Counted from the first letter of the stretch, positions 1 to 8,503 are shown. The stretch: 64,000 bases of DNA from Planctomycetia bacterium (GCA_015200345.1 CP054187.1:728470-792469), one strand, 5' to 3'. A program made the numbers and translations. Notes: generated from the sequence alone by a model not told the origin.

Positions 1-2
1 CG

Positions 3-617
3 GCCGAGCGGGACCACTTGCTCGAGCGGTTTCCCGGAATCCCGCGTGAAAAGTTTCTCGTGGTGCTCAACGGCGTCGATCCTCCGGCGATGCAGGCGAG
101 CGGCGCGGGCGGGTATTACCTGTGTGCCGGAACGATCGGCCCGCGAAAGAACCAGCTCAACCTGGTTCGCGCGTTTCGCCGGCTGGATCGCGAGCGGCTG
201 CTCATCGTCGGCAACGCGGCGCACGGCTGCGAGCGCTATCTGAAAGCCGTTGTTCGCGCCGCGCCGCCGAACGTCGAGTTTCGCAGCGCCGTGCCGCACG
301 CAGGAATGACCGCGCTGCTGGCGGAGGCGAAGGTTCTGGTGCAGCCGTCGTACATCGAGACGCCGGGGTTGAGCGCGCTGGAGGCGGCGGCGATGGGCGT
401 GCCGATCGTGGTGAGCAACGTGCCGCCGGTGTACGCGTACTTCGGCGATCTGGGGTTCTATTGTGATCCGGACGATCCGGATTCGATTGTAGACGCGTGC
501 CGCGAAGCGGGCAGGGCGGGCTTGCGGGACGGCAGCGGGTTTGCCGAGCAGCACGACTGGCGTCGGGTGCTCGCGCCGATGATCAAATGTGTGGAGGCGT
601 CAGTTCGTTCCGGTTGA
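3..617 (+). CDS. Glycosyltransferase family 4 (GT-B), C-terminal part, cut by window edge
   Basis: This is the C-terminal Rossmann half of a retaining GT-B sugar transferase, the nucleotide-sugar-binding half. The frame is open to the left edge, so the true start lies outside the window; a TTG at 18 is only an internal codon. The visible protein has the family's entry strand (VVLNGVD), the loop GTIGPRKNQ and the acidic pair E-x7-E in ETPGLSALEAAAMG, followed by GVPIVVSN. The last 35 bases overlap the 3' end of the epimerase gene on the other strand. Acceptor and donor cannot be read from sequence. Its place beside nucleotide-sugar genes suggests assembly of a surface glycan. The family is confident, the specificity unknown. 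Confidence 0.85.
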   Translation, partial: AERDHLLERFPGIPREKFLVVLNGVDPPAMQASGAGGYYLCAGTIGPRKNQLNLVRAFRRLDRERLLIVGNAAHGCERYLKAVVRAAPPNVEFRSAVPHAGMTALLAEAKVLVQPSYIETPGLSALEAAAMGVPIVVSNVPPVYAYFGDLGFYCDPDDPDSIVDACREAGRAGLRDGSGFAEQHDWRRVLAPMIKCVEASVRSG

Positions 618-1689
618 TTTTCCCGGCGATGCGCTCCGCAGCCTTGCCGTCGGCGAATTCTGTTTCGATGCAAAAATGCCTCTCACGCAGCGCCGCGAGG
701 CGCAGCTCGGTGAGGATGCGCTGCGTGTGCGCGCCCGTGAGAACATTCCAACCGCACTGTACCGTTTCGACCCATTCGGTTTCGTCGCGCAGCGTGATGC
801 ACGGCACCTTGAAAAAGCATGCTTCCTTCTGGATGCCGCCGCTATCGGTGAGGACAACCCGGGCCGCGCGTTGAAGCGCGATGCAGTCAAGGTAACCGAG
901 CGGCTCGGTGAGGAGGAGGTGTTTCGCGGCGGCGAGGCGCGGGGCGAGGCCGGCCTGATCCAGCCGCGCGCGGGTGCGCGGATGAAGCGGCAGGACAACC
1001 GGCTCGCCCTGCTCAATCAATGCATCGAAAATCGCACCGAGTCTGGCGGGGTCATCCGTGTTCGACGCCCGGTGGATCGTGCAGAACAGAAACTGTTTCG
1101 CCGTGACGCCGAAACGCGCGAGAATCGCCGGCGTGAGTCCGCCGTGATCGAGTTTCAAGGCGGCTTCCTTCGCCACGTCGAACATCACGTCGCCGACGCA
1201 ATGCAGACCGAACGTGATTCCCTCGGCACGCAGATTGTTCATCGCCGCCATGGTGGGGCAGAACAGCAGCGTCGAGACGCGATCGGTCAGGATGCGATTG
1301 ATTTCCTCCGGCATGGCGCGGTTGAAGCTGCGCAGGCCTGCCTCGACGTGAGCGATCGGGATGTTCAGCTTGGCGGCGGCCATCGCACCGGCCAGCGTCG
1401 AATTGGTGTCACCGAAGACAACCACAATCTCCGGCCTCACGTCGAGCATGATTTTCTCAAGCCCCGCGAGCATCCGCGCGGTCTGCTCGGCGTGCGAGGC
1501 GGAGCCGACTTCCATTTCGTGATCGGGCCGGGGGATGTCCAGCCCCTCGAAGAACACCTGCGACATCTCGTAATCGTAGTGCTGGCCGGTGTGGACGAGG
1601 ATTTCGGTATGGCGAAACCGCAGGGCGCGCGAGAGCGGCGCGGCCTTGATGAACTGCGGACGCGCTCCGACGACGGTAAGAATTTTCAT
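583..1689 (-). CDS. wecB: Non-hydrolysing UDP-N-acetylglucosamine 2-epimerase (WecB/WbpI type)
   Basis: Cytoplasmic enzyme of the WecB fold, interconverting UDP-GlcNAc-type and UDP-ManNAc-type sugars at C2. The 368-residue protein opens with [20 protein letters not shown], the family's N-terminus. It keeps GDTNSTLA (Asp94), HVEAGLRS (His114, Glu116) and PEEINR (Glu128/129), which match the acidic and His residues of this fold, and a later TIHRASN. I chose the ATG at 1689 because a 34-residue upstream extension is Arg-rich, unlike the family, and because this ATG overlaps the upstream gene's TGA as ATGA. The upstream partner is a WbpB-WbpD-like fusion, so the real substrate may be UDP-GlcNAc3NAcA (WbpI role) rather than UDP-GlcNAc. 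That assignment is inference. Confidence 0.88.
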   Translation of the reverse strand: MKILTVVGARPQFIKAAPLSRALRFRHTEILVHTGQHYDYEMSQVFFEGLDIPRPDHEMEVGSASHAEQTARMLAGLEKIMLDVRPEIVVVFGDTNSTLAGAMAAAKLNIPIAHVEAGLRSFNRAMPEEINRILTDRVSTLLFCPTMAAMNNLRAEGITFGLHCVGDVMFDVAKEAALKLDHGGLTPAILARFGVTAKQFLFCTIHRASNTDDPARLGAIFDALIEQGEPVVLPLHPRTRARLDQAGLAPRLAAAKHLLLTEPLGYLDCIALQRAARVVLTDSGGIQKEACFFKVPCITLRDETEWVETVQCGWNVLTGAHTQRILTELRLAALRERHFCIETEFADGKAAERIAGKINRNELTPPHI

Positions 1690-3314
1690 TTCGGCTCCAC
1701 CGGCGCGAGGCGTTTCTTGACGAGGCGATAGACGCGCCGGCATTTCTTGCAAACGCGGCGCGCAGCCGCCTTCGGCAGCGACTCGCCACACTCGCAGACC
1801 CAGCCGATTTGCTTTGCGGGGACGCCGGCCACCATGGCGTAATCGGGTACGTCTTTCGTCACTACCGCGCCGGCGGCGATGAACGCGTGACGGCCGATCG
1901 TGACGGGGCAGACAAGCGTTGCGTTGGCGCCGATGCTGGCGCCGTGCCGGACGAGTGTTTTCTGATACAGGTGCGAGGCGCGCTGGGGGTACTTGCTTCG
2001 CGGGCGAACGATGTTGGTGAACACCATCGACGGGCCGCAGAAGACGTAGTCCTCCAGCTCGACGCCCTCATAGATGGAAACGTTGTTTTGTATTTTGCAG
2101 TGATCGCCGATTCGGACATTCGGCCCGACGTTGACATTCTGCCCGATGGAGACGCCGCGGCCGATGGTCGCGCCGCTTTGAACATGCGAGAAATGCCAGA
2201 TTTTTGTTCCCACGCCGAGCGTAACGCCGTCGTCGATGATGCTGGAGGGATGGACGTAATACGACGCGCTCGCATCACTCGTCGCGGCCGCCTGATGAAC
2301 CGCATCGGGGGCCATGATCGGGCGTGATGACGACGGAACCGGCGCGGCCTCCAGGCGCTGCGTCGCGCGTTCGAGGATATCGAGCACTTCCACGGCTGAT
2401 GCGCCGTTGGCGATATCGATGGCGCTTCCGTTCGCATGGCGCGGGTCAATCTGTTCGAGAAAATATTTCAATTCGCGCGTCAGCGGCATCTCGGCGGGGT
2501 AGTCCAGCCGCTCGGCGTCGGCGTCGCGGATGCGCAATTCGCCGGCGACGCGATCAACGCCCTTCCGGAAAAAGAGCACCTCGCGGTCCGTCGCGTGATC
2601 TTCAAATGTCAACATGCCCTTGTCACCGATGACAACCAGCCGCTGCTCCTTGAACGGATGCAACCAACTGACGAAAATGTGGCCGACGATGTTGCCAGGC
2701 CAGACGAGGGTCGTCATCGTCGTGTCGTGGATGCCCGGGGTGACAAAAACGCCGCCGTGTGAATCAACCTGAAGCGGCGGCTTGCCTACAAGGTATTGAA
2801 ACACCGAAATGTCGTGCGGTGCGAAGCTCCAGAGGATGTTCTCCTCGGTGCGAACCGTGCCGAGATTCAGACGGTGGCTGTAGAGGTATTGCAGGCGGCC
2901 GATCGTGCCAGCCGAAATGACCTGTTTGATTCGCTCAATGGCGGGGTGAAAGAGCAGGACGTGACCAACCATGAGCCGGACGCGGGCTTGGTCTGCGAGT
3001 CGCACGAGTTCGCGAGCTTCGTCGGCGCGGAGCGTAAGCGGTTTCTCAACGAGAAGATGTTTGCGCGCGGCGATGATCTGCCGGGCGAGGTCAAAGTGCG
3101 TCTCGGCCGGCGTGGCGACGATGAACGCGTCGAAGGGTTGTTGGAGCGCGGCGGCGAGATTGTTGAACAATTCAACGCCCGGCCACGCTTGCGCGGCCGC
3201 CTGCTGTGCGAGCGGCGACGAATCGACGATGCCGCCCAATGCGCCCAGCTCGTGCAACGTGCGAATGTGATTTCGACCCCATCGGCCCGCGCCGACGACG
3301 CATACGTTGGGCAT
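1686..3314 (-). CDS. Fusion of Gfo/Idh/MocA sugar dehydrogenase and left-handed beta-helix N-acetyltransferase with C-terminal zinc ribbon
   Basis: A 542-residue two-enzyme chain. Residues 1-320 are an NAD(P)-dependent oxidoreductase: [11 protein letters not shown] at 6-16, EKP at 90-92 and PHD at 166-168. Residues 350-500 are a hexapeptide-repeat acetyltransferase ([19 protein letters not shown] and repeating I/V-G-x4 turns) like WbpD/WlbB. The last 40 residues carry Cys507, Cys509, Cys522 and Cys525, a probable zinc ribbon. In the Pseudomonas and Bordetella O-antigen pathways the separate enzymes WbpB/WlbA and WbpD/WlbB oxidise C3 and then acetylate the 3-amino group of a UDP-GlcNAc uronate. 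The intervening aminotransferase step (WbpE) is not in this window. The 4-base overlap with the following 2-epimerase supports one pathway. The domains are secure; the substrate is inferred. Confidence 0.85.
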   Translation of the reverse strand: MPNVCVVGAGRWGRNHIRTLHELGALGGIVDSSPLAQQAAAQAWPGVELFNNLAAALQQPFDAFIVATPAETHFDLARQIIAARKHLLVEKPLTLRADEARELVRLADQARVRLMVGHVLLFHPAIERIKQVISAGTIGRLQYLYSHRLNLGTVRTEENILWSFAPHDISVFQYLVGKPPLQVDSHGGVFVTPGIHDTTMTTLVWPGNIVGHIFVSWLHPFKEQRLVVIGDKGMLTFEDHATDREVLFFRKGVDRVAGELRIRDADAERLDYPAEMPLTRELKYFLEQIDPRHANGSAIDIANGASAVEVLDILERATQRLEAAPVPSSSRPIMAPDAVHQAAATSDASASYYVHPSSIIDDGVTLGVGTKIWHFSHVQSGATIGRGVSIGQNVNVGPNVRIGDHCKIQNNVSIYEGVELEDYVFCGPSMVFTNIVRPRSKYPQRASHLYQKTLVRHGASIGANATLVCPVTIGRHAFIAAGAVVTKDVPDYAMVAGVPAKQIGWVCECGESLPKAAARRVCKKCRRVYRLVKKRLAPVEPK

Positions 3315-3356
3315 GGTGCGCGTCCCTGTGATGCTGTATCCAAGGGTCGAATCTAC

Positions 3357-3405
3357 GGTTGCAATGCGAACGCGTCAAAGGTCGCATGGTTGCAACCGAT
3401 TGCAC
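3357..3405. promoter_or_regulatory. Divergent promoter region with spaced TTGCAA motifs
   Basis: The 110 bases between the divergent fusion gene and hddC must hold both promoters. TTGCAA occurs at 3359-3364 and 3390-3395, 31 bases apart (about three helical turns). The second copy lies inside a perfect 10-base palindrome, GGTTGCAACC at 3388-3397, and a degenerate copy TTGCAC follows at 3400-3405. This looks like an operator, but no regulator is known and no clear -10/-35 pair was assigned. Confidence 0.3.
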
Positions 3406-3424
3406 GCTCGGCGACGATTCTTGA

Positions 3425-4189
3425 ATGGAAGCCATCATTCTCGCAGGCGGGATCGGCAGTCGGCTGCAATCGGTCGTGGCGGAGGTTCCCAAGCCGATGG
3501 CGGATATCGCCGGCCGGCCGTTCCTGGAGTATCAGTTGGACTATCTCGCGTGGCATGGCGTGCCGCGCGTGGTGCTGGCGGTGAGCCACCTGCACGAGAA
3601 GATCAGCAGTCACTTCGGCGCGGCGTATGGAAGAGTGGAACTGGCGTACAGCATCGAGCGCGAGCGGCTCGGCACCGGCGGCGGCGTAATGCTGGCGATG
3701 GCGCAGGTCGACGGCGACGATTTTCTCGTACTCAACGGCGATTCGTTTTTTGACGCACCGTTGGCGGAGCTATTGCAGCGGCACCACGGATGTGAATCGC
3801 CGGTGCCGCGCGATTCAAGCGCTGCAACGGATCGCAGCCACACCGCCCCCCATGATCTGACCATCGCGTTGAAGCGCGTGCCGGATTGCAGTCGATTCGG
3901 CAGCGTTGAGACGGATGCAAGCGGTCGAATCATCTGTTGGCGCGAAAAAGGAATCGCCGGCCCGGGCGCGATCAATGCGGGGGTGTACGTCGTGCGCCGG
4001 GCGTTCATGGAGAGCCTGCCGCAGGCCGGCGCGTTCAGCCTCGAGCGCGACGTGATGGAGCGGGAGTTCTCGGCGCGGCGATTCTTGGCGGTCGAGAGCG
4101 ACGGCTATTTCATCGACATCGGCGTGCCGGAGGAATACGCCCGAGCGCAGACGGAGCTGCCTCGCGTCGCGGCGAAATACCGGCGGTAG
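3425..4189 (+). CDS. hddC: Sugar-1-phosphate nucleotidyltransferase, HddC-like (D-glycero-alpha-D-manno-heptose-1-P guanylyltransferase)
   Basis: Cytoplasmic nucleotidyltransferase that would join GMP to heptose-1-phosphate, the last step to GDP-D-glycero-alpha-D-manno-heptose. The signature AIILAGGIGSRLQSVV with VPKPMADIAGRPF is at the N-terminus (3-35), LGTGGGVM lies near residue 80, NGDSFFD holds the metal-binding Asp, and INAGVYVVRR follows later. The length is 254 residues, a little above the roughly 230 of the family. A polar stretch near residues 120-140 (SPVPRDSSAATDRS) accounts for the excess. GmhA, GmhB and an HddA-type kinase in the same window support the heptose call over mannose-1-P guanylyltransferase. 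An ATG start at 3425 fits the family exactly. Confidence 0.78.
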   Translation: MEAIILAGGIGSRLQSVVAEVPKPMADIAGRPFLEYQLDYLAWHGVPRVVLAVSHLHEKISSHFGAAYGRVELAYSIERERLGTGGGVMLAMAQVDGDDFLVLNGDSFFDAPLAELLQRHHGCESPVPRDSSAATDRSHTAPHDLTIALKRVPDCSRFGSVETDASGRIICWREKGIAGPGAINAGVYVVRRAFMESLPQAGAFSLERDVMEREFSARRFLAVESDGYFIDIGVPEEYARAQTELPRVAAKYRR

Positions 4190-4222
4190 TTGAAAAGCAA
4201 CGGAAAAAGCCGTTACATATCG

Positions 4223-4244
4223 CCCCGGCGTGATGGAGCCGGGG
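4223..4244. repeat. Short hairpin between hddC and wzm
   Basis: Arms CCCCGGC (4223-4229) and GCCGGGG (4238-4244) are perfectly complementary around an 8-base loop. No T-run follows, so it is at best a weak pause or mRNA-stability element in the 84-base gap between the two genes. Confidence 0.3.
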
Positions 4245-4273
4245 TCGATGCGGGCCAAGTCGAGGCGTGGTGA

Positions 4274-5098
4274 ATGCGTTACGCGACCGAGTTTGGGAAG
4301 TTCCTGTCTGACACGTGGCGCAGCCGCTGGCTGCTCTATGAACTGACCAAAAACGATTTTCGCGGGCGGTATCTGGGCAGCGCGCTGGGCATCGTCTGGG
4401 CGCTGGTGCAGCCGATCGTGACGCTGCTGATCATGTGGTTCGTGTTCGCGGTGATTTTTCCCTCGTCGACGCAAACCAACGGTCGCCCGTTCGTGCTGTG
4501 GCTCATGGCGGGAATGATCCCGTGGTATTTCATCAGCGAGAGCCTGTCGGGCGGGACGAACTCCGTTGTGGAGAAGAGTTTCCTCGTCAGCAAGGTCGCT
4601 TTCCGCGTCAGCATATTGCCTATTGTAAAAATAGCATCGGCGATGGTCATTCACCTGTTCTTCTTCGCCATCATGGTGGCTGTGCTGATCGCCTATGGGC
4701 ACCCGCCGGATCGCTATTACCTCCAGATCCCCTACTTCTGGTTCGCCACCGTCATTTTTCTGCTGGGCGTGTCGTGGATCACGGCCGCCATGACCGTGTT
4801 CTTCCGCGACGTGTCCTACGCCATCAGCGTCATGCTCCAGTTTCTGTTCTGGCTGACGCCGATCTTCTGGTCACCCGAGTTGATCGTGGAACGCGGGCAT
4901 CCGCGCATCCTGCTGCTGCTGAAACTCAACCCGCTGCACTATCTCGTCGAGGGTTTTCGCGGCTGCGTCATCTATGAACGCTGGTTCTGGGAGCCGTACA
5001 AGAGCATGATTTACTTCTGGATTGTGACGGCGCTGCTCTTCGTGGGCGGCGCGGTCATCTTCCGGCGATTGCGACCGCACTTTGGTGATTTGTTGTAA
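4274..5098 (+). CDS. wzm: ABC-2 type polysaccharide export permease (Wzm)
   Basis: Inner-membrane permease of an ABC-2 polysaccharide/polyol-phosphate exporter. The 274-residue chain has a cytoplasmic amphipathic start (LTKNDFRGRYLGSALGIVW), typical of this family, and about six membrane segments: IVTLLIMWFVFAVIF near 40, VLWLMAGMIPWYFI near 75, AMVIHLFFFAIMVAVLI near 120, WFATVIFLLGVSWI near 160, ISVMLQFLFWLTPIFW near 180, and IYFWIVTALLFVGGAVIF near 245. It pairs with the ATPase at 5826, separated only by a methyltransferase gene. Together they would move a completed, lipid-linked glycan across the inner membrane. Its TAA is followed at once by the next gene's ribosome-binding region. Confidence 0.92.
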   Translation: MRYATEFGKFLSDTWRSRWLLYELTKNDFRGRYLGSALGIVWALVQPIVTLLIMWFVFAVIFPSSTQTNGRPFVLWLMAGMIPWYFISESLSGGTNSVVEKSFLVSKVAFRVSILPIVKIASAMVIHLFFFAIMVAVLIAYGHPPDRYYLQIPYFWFATVIFLLGVSWITAAMTVFFRDVSYAISVMLQFLFWLTPIFWSPELIVERGHPRILLLLKLNPLHYLVEGFRGCVIYERWFWEPYKSMIYFWIVTALLFVGGAVIFRRLRPHFGDLL

Positions 5099-5110
5099 TT
5101 GAGGAACGGC

Positions 5111-5818
5111 ATGTACGTTTACGCGCGGGTATCGGAAATCGACCAGTGGATTCTCTCCGGCGTCTGGAAAGCCGGATGGGAGGATCAGTACGGCTGGGAG
5201 TATCCGTGGACGTACCAGAAGGTGCTGGAATACGCGACGCCGGGGGCGCGGGTGCTGGATGTCGGCGCGGGCACGGGGCAGATGGCGCAAAAGCTCTTCG
5301 ACGATGGGCCGAAGCTCGAAGTGCACATGATCGACACGAAAGAGGCGTTTGAGACGTCCGGCGCGTTCAAACCGCAGCTCGTCTACCACGAGGGGCTGGT
5401 CGGCATCGGTCACGCGCTCACGCCGCAGTATTTCGACCTTGTGTACAGCGTCTCGGTGCTGGAGCACATTTATGAAGCCGGCGGCGAAGCAGGGATGATG
5501 AGCGCGCTGGAAGACATGAAGAACCTGCTGCGCCCCGGCGGCGTGATGATTCACACGATGGATCTCGTCTTGGATCCGGAGGTCTATCGGCGCTGGATGG
5601 GTTTTTCCATCGAGCGGTTCATCACTGCGACCGGCATGGAAATATTGCCGAAGTACCTCGGCCCCGCGCCGACGCGCGAGGCGATGCTGCTGGACCCGGA
5701 CCTGTACGTCGTCAGCCCCGAGCGGGCGCACGCGATGCGCTGGTGCGGCCGCAACGTGGGGCTGGGTTATTTCCGCCTCACCGGGATCGGTTTCATCCTG
5801 CGCAAGCCGGAGGCGTAG
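5111..5818 (+). CDS. SAM-dependent methyltransferase, possible glycan chain-end modifier
   Basis: Class I (Rossmann) methyltransferase of 235 residues. The SAM-binding motif I is VLDVGAGTGQMAQ near residue 50, followed by an acidic strand end (VHMIDTKEAF), then YSVSVLEHIYE and LLRPGGVMIHTMD, the usual motifs II-III. A TTG at 5099 directly abuts the previous stop, but the ATG at 5111 has a GAGG at 5101-5104 and is preferred. It lies between the Wzm and Wzt genes with gaps under 13 bases. In ABC-exported O antigens such as E. coli O8/O9a, terminal methylation stops chain growth and is recognised by the Wzt tail. That role here is inference from position; the substrate is not visible. Confidence 0.82.
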   Translation: MYVYARVSEIDQWILSGVWKAGWEDQYGWEYPWTYQKVLEYATPGARVLDVGAGTGQMAQKLFDDGPKLEVHMIDTKEAFETSGAFKPQLVYHEGLVGIGHALTPQYFDLVYSVSVLEHIYEAGGEAGMMSALEDMKNLLRPGGVMIHTMDLVLDPEVYRRWMGFSIERFITATGMEILPKYLGPAPTREAMLLDPDLYVVSPERAHAMRWCGRNVGLGYFRLTGIGFILRKPEA

Positions 5819-5825
5819 AGACGCG

Positions 5826-7313
5826 ATGACCGCTGCCATGCCCACCGCCGAAGCAGTCCCCGCACCGTCCCCCGCCGTCGAGCCGCCGGTGATCGCAGTC
5901 AATGAATTGACAAAAGTCTATAAACTGTACGACCGCCCCACCGACCGCGTGCGCGAGGCCTTGAGCTTCGTCCGGCGGAGCTACCACACGGCGTTCAAGG
6001 CGGTCGACGGCGTGACGTTCGACGTGCGACGCGGCGAAGTCGTGGCCATCTTCGGCCACAACGGCAGCGGCAAGAGCACGCTGCTGAAACTCATCTCCGG
6101 CGTGCTGACGCCGACCAGCGGCACGCTCCAGGTGCGTGGGCGCATCTCGGCCCTGCTCGAACTGGGCGCGGGCTTCAATCCCGAACTAACCGGGCTCCAG
6201 AATGTTTATCTTTACGGTTCGATGATCGGCTACTCCCGCCCGCAGATGGAAAGCCGCCTTGATCAGATTCTCTCTTTTGCCGACATTGGCGATTTCATCA
6301 ACCGCCCGGTGAAACTCTATTCCAGCGGCATGTTCTGCCGTCTCGCGTTCTCGACTTACATCCACGTCGATCCCGACGTACTGCTCGTAGACGAGGTGCT
6401 GGCCGTCGGCGACATTCGCTTTCAACTCAAGTGCCGCGACAAGCTGATGCAGCTCCGCGAGAGCGGCACGACCATCCTCTACGTCTCGCATTCCAACCCC
6501 GGTTTCGGCGACTGGGCGATCATCATGGATCACGGTCGCATCGTGGAACGCGGTCCGCTGGCGAACGTCTGGGCGACTTACCATCGCCTGATGACCGACC
6601 GCGACAACGCCCCGGCGGGTTCCGGCCGATCCAACAATGCGGAGGCATCAACTTCCGGCGCGGCCGGCGTGAAGACCGCCACGGTGCGAACGGACATCGT
6701 TACGTCCGAGGGCTTTGTGCGCGACGCCGAGGAGGCGAAGCGCTCCATCGCATACAACGAATCGAAGGAGTTTCTCGATCGCGTGGATTCAATTCGCTTT
6801 GGCACCGGCGAGGCGCGATTTGTGAACACCGAATTGCTCGACGACAACGACCAGCGCGTCACAACCGGCTCATGGGGCCAGCGGCTGCGCTATCGACTGC
6901 ACATCCGCGTCGACAAGGACGTGCCGTTCCTGTCGGCCGGCTTCATGATTCGCAACGCCCTGGGGCATCATCTGCTGGGCGATGAGACGTGGTCGCAGCG
7001 CGTGCCGCTCGTGGACCTGCACGCCGGGGATCGGGTCGTGCTGGAGTTCGCGTTCCACCTGAACCTGGCGGCGGGTGAATACACCATCACGCCGGGATCG
7101 AGCTATCGCAACGTGGAGATGCCCGGCGAGGTGGCGTATTACGACTGGATCGATCACTGCGACACGATCGCGGTGACGCGGCATGGCCGACCGTTCCACG
7201 CGTGGTATTATGTTCCGACGCAGATCACCGGGCGGATCGACCGCGCGAGCGGCATCGCCCCGGAAAATGTGCAGGCGTCGGTTGAGAAATATGTGGCAAT
7301 CTCGAAGTATTAA
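5826..7313 (+). CDS. wzt: ABC transporter ATP-binding protein with C-terminal carbohydrate-binding domain (Wzt)
   Basis: Cytoplasmic ATPase energising the Wzm permease. Walker A is GHNGSGKST at 77-85, the signature YSSGM at 165-169 and Walker B VLLVDE at 185-190, in the order and spacing of polysaccharide ABC proteins. The chain is 495 residues, far longer than a bare ATPase (about 250). Residues 320-480 form an extra beta-rich domain (FGTGEARFVNTELLDDND onwards), as in Wzt proteins that bind the modified end of the glycan before export. An Ala/Ser/Gly-rich linker (about 260-290) separates the halves. Eight bases separate it from the methyltransferase. Family and role are strong; the ligand of the tail is unknown. 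Confidence 0.93.
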   Translation: MTAAMPTAEAVPAPSPAVEPPVIAVNELTKVYKLYDRPTDRVREALSFVRRSYHTAFKAVDGVTFDVRRGEVVAIFGHNGSGKSTLLKLISGVLTPTSGTLQVRGRISALLELGAGFNPELTGLQNVYLYGSMIGYSRPQMESRLDQILSFADIGDFINRPVKLYSSGMFCRLAFSTYIHVDPDVLLVDEVLAVGDIRFQLKCRDKLMQLRESGTTILYVSHSNPGFGDWAIIMDHGRIVERGPLANVWATYHRLMTDRDNAPAGSGRSNNAEASTSGAAGVKTATVRTDIVTSEGFVRDAEEAKRSIAYNESKEFLDRVDSIRFGTGEARFVNTELLDDNDQRVTTGSWGQRLRYRLHIRVDKDVPFLSAGFMIRNALGHHLLGDETWSQRVPLVDLHAGDRVVLEFAFHLNLAAGEYTITPGSSYRNVEMPGEVAYYDWIDHCDTIAVTRHGRPFHAWYYVPTQITGRIDRASGIAPENVQASVEKYVAISKY

Positions 7314-7364
7314 CGGAGTGAGCTGGAGTTTCGCGGCGTGCGGCTTGAGCCACGGCAGCACAAC

Positions 7365-7940
7365 ATGGACGACTTGATTTCAAAACTAATCGCCGAACAT
7401 CGCGCCGCCCTGGACCGCATGGACGCCGCGCGGCGGGGCGAGCTGCGCGACGCGGCGAAGCTGCTCATCGACTGCTTCAAGGCCGGCGGTGCAGTCTACA
7501 TCTGCGGCAACGGTGGTTCGGCGGCCGACGCGCAGCACATCGCCGGGGAACTGACCGGCCGATACCTTCGAGAGCGCAAAGCCCTGAACTGCATCGCCCT
7601 GACGGTGAACACGAGCAATCTCACGGCCATCGGGAACGATTACGACTTCGAGCGCGTGTTCGCGCGGCAGGTTGAGGCGCACGGCCGCCGCGGCGACGTG
7701 CTCTGGGCAATCAGCACGAGCGGCCAAAGCGCGAACGTGCTGCGTGCGATTGAAGCGGCAAAGACGCAGGGCATGAACGTGCTGGGGTTCGCCGGCGCGT
7801 CCGGCGGATCGATGGCCGCGCTTTGCGACGTCTGTTATCGCGCGCCGTGCGAAACGACCTACGGGATCCAGCAGTTGCACGAGTTGGGCTATCACATCGT
7901 GTGCGATCTGGTCGAGCGTGCAATCGCGGATGGTAAGTAA
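7365..7940 (+). CDS. gmhA: Sedoheptulose-7-phosphate isomerase (GmhA)
   Basis: SIS-fold isomerase converting sedoheptulose 7-phosphate to D-glycero-D-manno-heptose 7-phosphate, the committed step of nucleotide-heptose synthesis. The hallmark CGNGGSAADAQHIAGEL begins near residue 45. NDYDFERVF and ISTSGQSANVLRAIEAAK form the phosphate-binding SIS loops, and QQLHELGYHIVCDLVE is the C-terminal helix with the conserved Gln/His pair. The 191-residue length matches the family. A GTG at 7338 would add nine residues (RLEPRQHN), but the ATG at 7365 aligns with the normal start. It is followed two bases later by gmhB, so the pair is co-translated. Confidence 0.93.
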   Translation: MDDLISKLIAEHRAALDRMDAARRGELRDAAKLLIDCFKAGGAVYICGNGGSAADAQHIAGELTGRYLRERKALNCIALTVNTSNLTAIGNDYDFERVFARQVEAHGRRGDVLWAISTSGQSANVLRAIEAAKTQGMNVLGFAGASGGSMAALCDVCYRAPCETTYGIQQLHELGYHIVCDLVERAIADGK

Positions 7941-7942
7941 CC

Positions 7943-8503
7943 ATGCCGGCCCGCGCCGTATTTCTCGATCGTGACAAGACGCTCATTGACGATCCGGGCT
8001 ACCTCGATCATCCCGACGGCGTGCGATTGCTGCCCGGCGTCGCCGAAGGCCTGCGCCGATTGAAGGAGGCCGGCTATCGGCTCGTGGTCGTGACGAATCA
8101 GTCCGCGATCGCGCGCGGGAAAGTCACGATCGACCGGCTGGAGACCATTCATGCGGAGCTTCGGCGGCAGCTCACCGCCGCCGGCGTCGAACTCGACGCA
8201 ATCTACTACTGCCCGTATCACCCCGACGGAACCGTGCCGCCCTATAACCGCGAGCACGAGGAGCGCAAACCCGCGCCGGGAATGCTGCTGCGCGCCGCAC
8301 GAGAAATGGACCTCAACCTTTCCAAGTCCTGGATGGTGGGCGATCGGCTACGCGACATTCAGGCCGGCCGCCGCGCGGGGTGCAAGACGGTGCTCGTGCG
8401 CTCGGATTCGACCGAGCCGGCCAAGGAATTTGTCGGCGACGCGGAGCCCAATTTCGAGACTGACGGCCTGCTCGCCGCCGCGGAGATGATTCTGCACACA
8501 TAG
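7943..8503 (+). CDS. gmhB: D-glycero-D-manno-heptose-1,7-bisphosphate 7-phosphatase (GmhB, HAD family)
   Basis: HAD-type phosphatase removing the 7-phosphate from heptose 1,7-bisphosphate. Motif I is FLDRDKT at 7-13 (both catalytic Asp kept; Lys where Gly is usual), motif II VVVTNQS near 50 and motif III KSWMVGDRLRDIQAG near 130. Family members usually hold a zinc ion with C-x-H plus a later C-x-C. Here the first half is present (YYCPYHPDG), but the second reads REHEERKP with no cysteine, so the zinc site looks altered. The length of 186 residues is normal. The gene sits directly after gmhA. The alternative histidinol-phosphatase activity of this subfamily is less likely given the heptose neighbours. 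Confidence 0.88.
   Translation: MPARAVFLDRDKTLIDDPGYLDHPDGVRLLPGVAEGLRRLKEAGYRLVVVTNQSAIARGKVTIDRLETIHAELRRQLTAAGVELDAIYYCPYHPDGTVPPYNREHEERKPAPGMLLRAAREMDLNLSKSWMVGDRLRDIQAGRRAGCKTVLVRSDSTEPAKEFVGDAEPNFETDGLLAAAEMILHT

Noticed and set aside
589-1731. 380-codon + strand frame opposite the UDP-GlcNAc 2-epimerase
   Set aside because: An antisense shadow in GC-rich DNA; the epimerase motifs are complete on the - strand.
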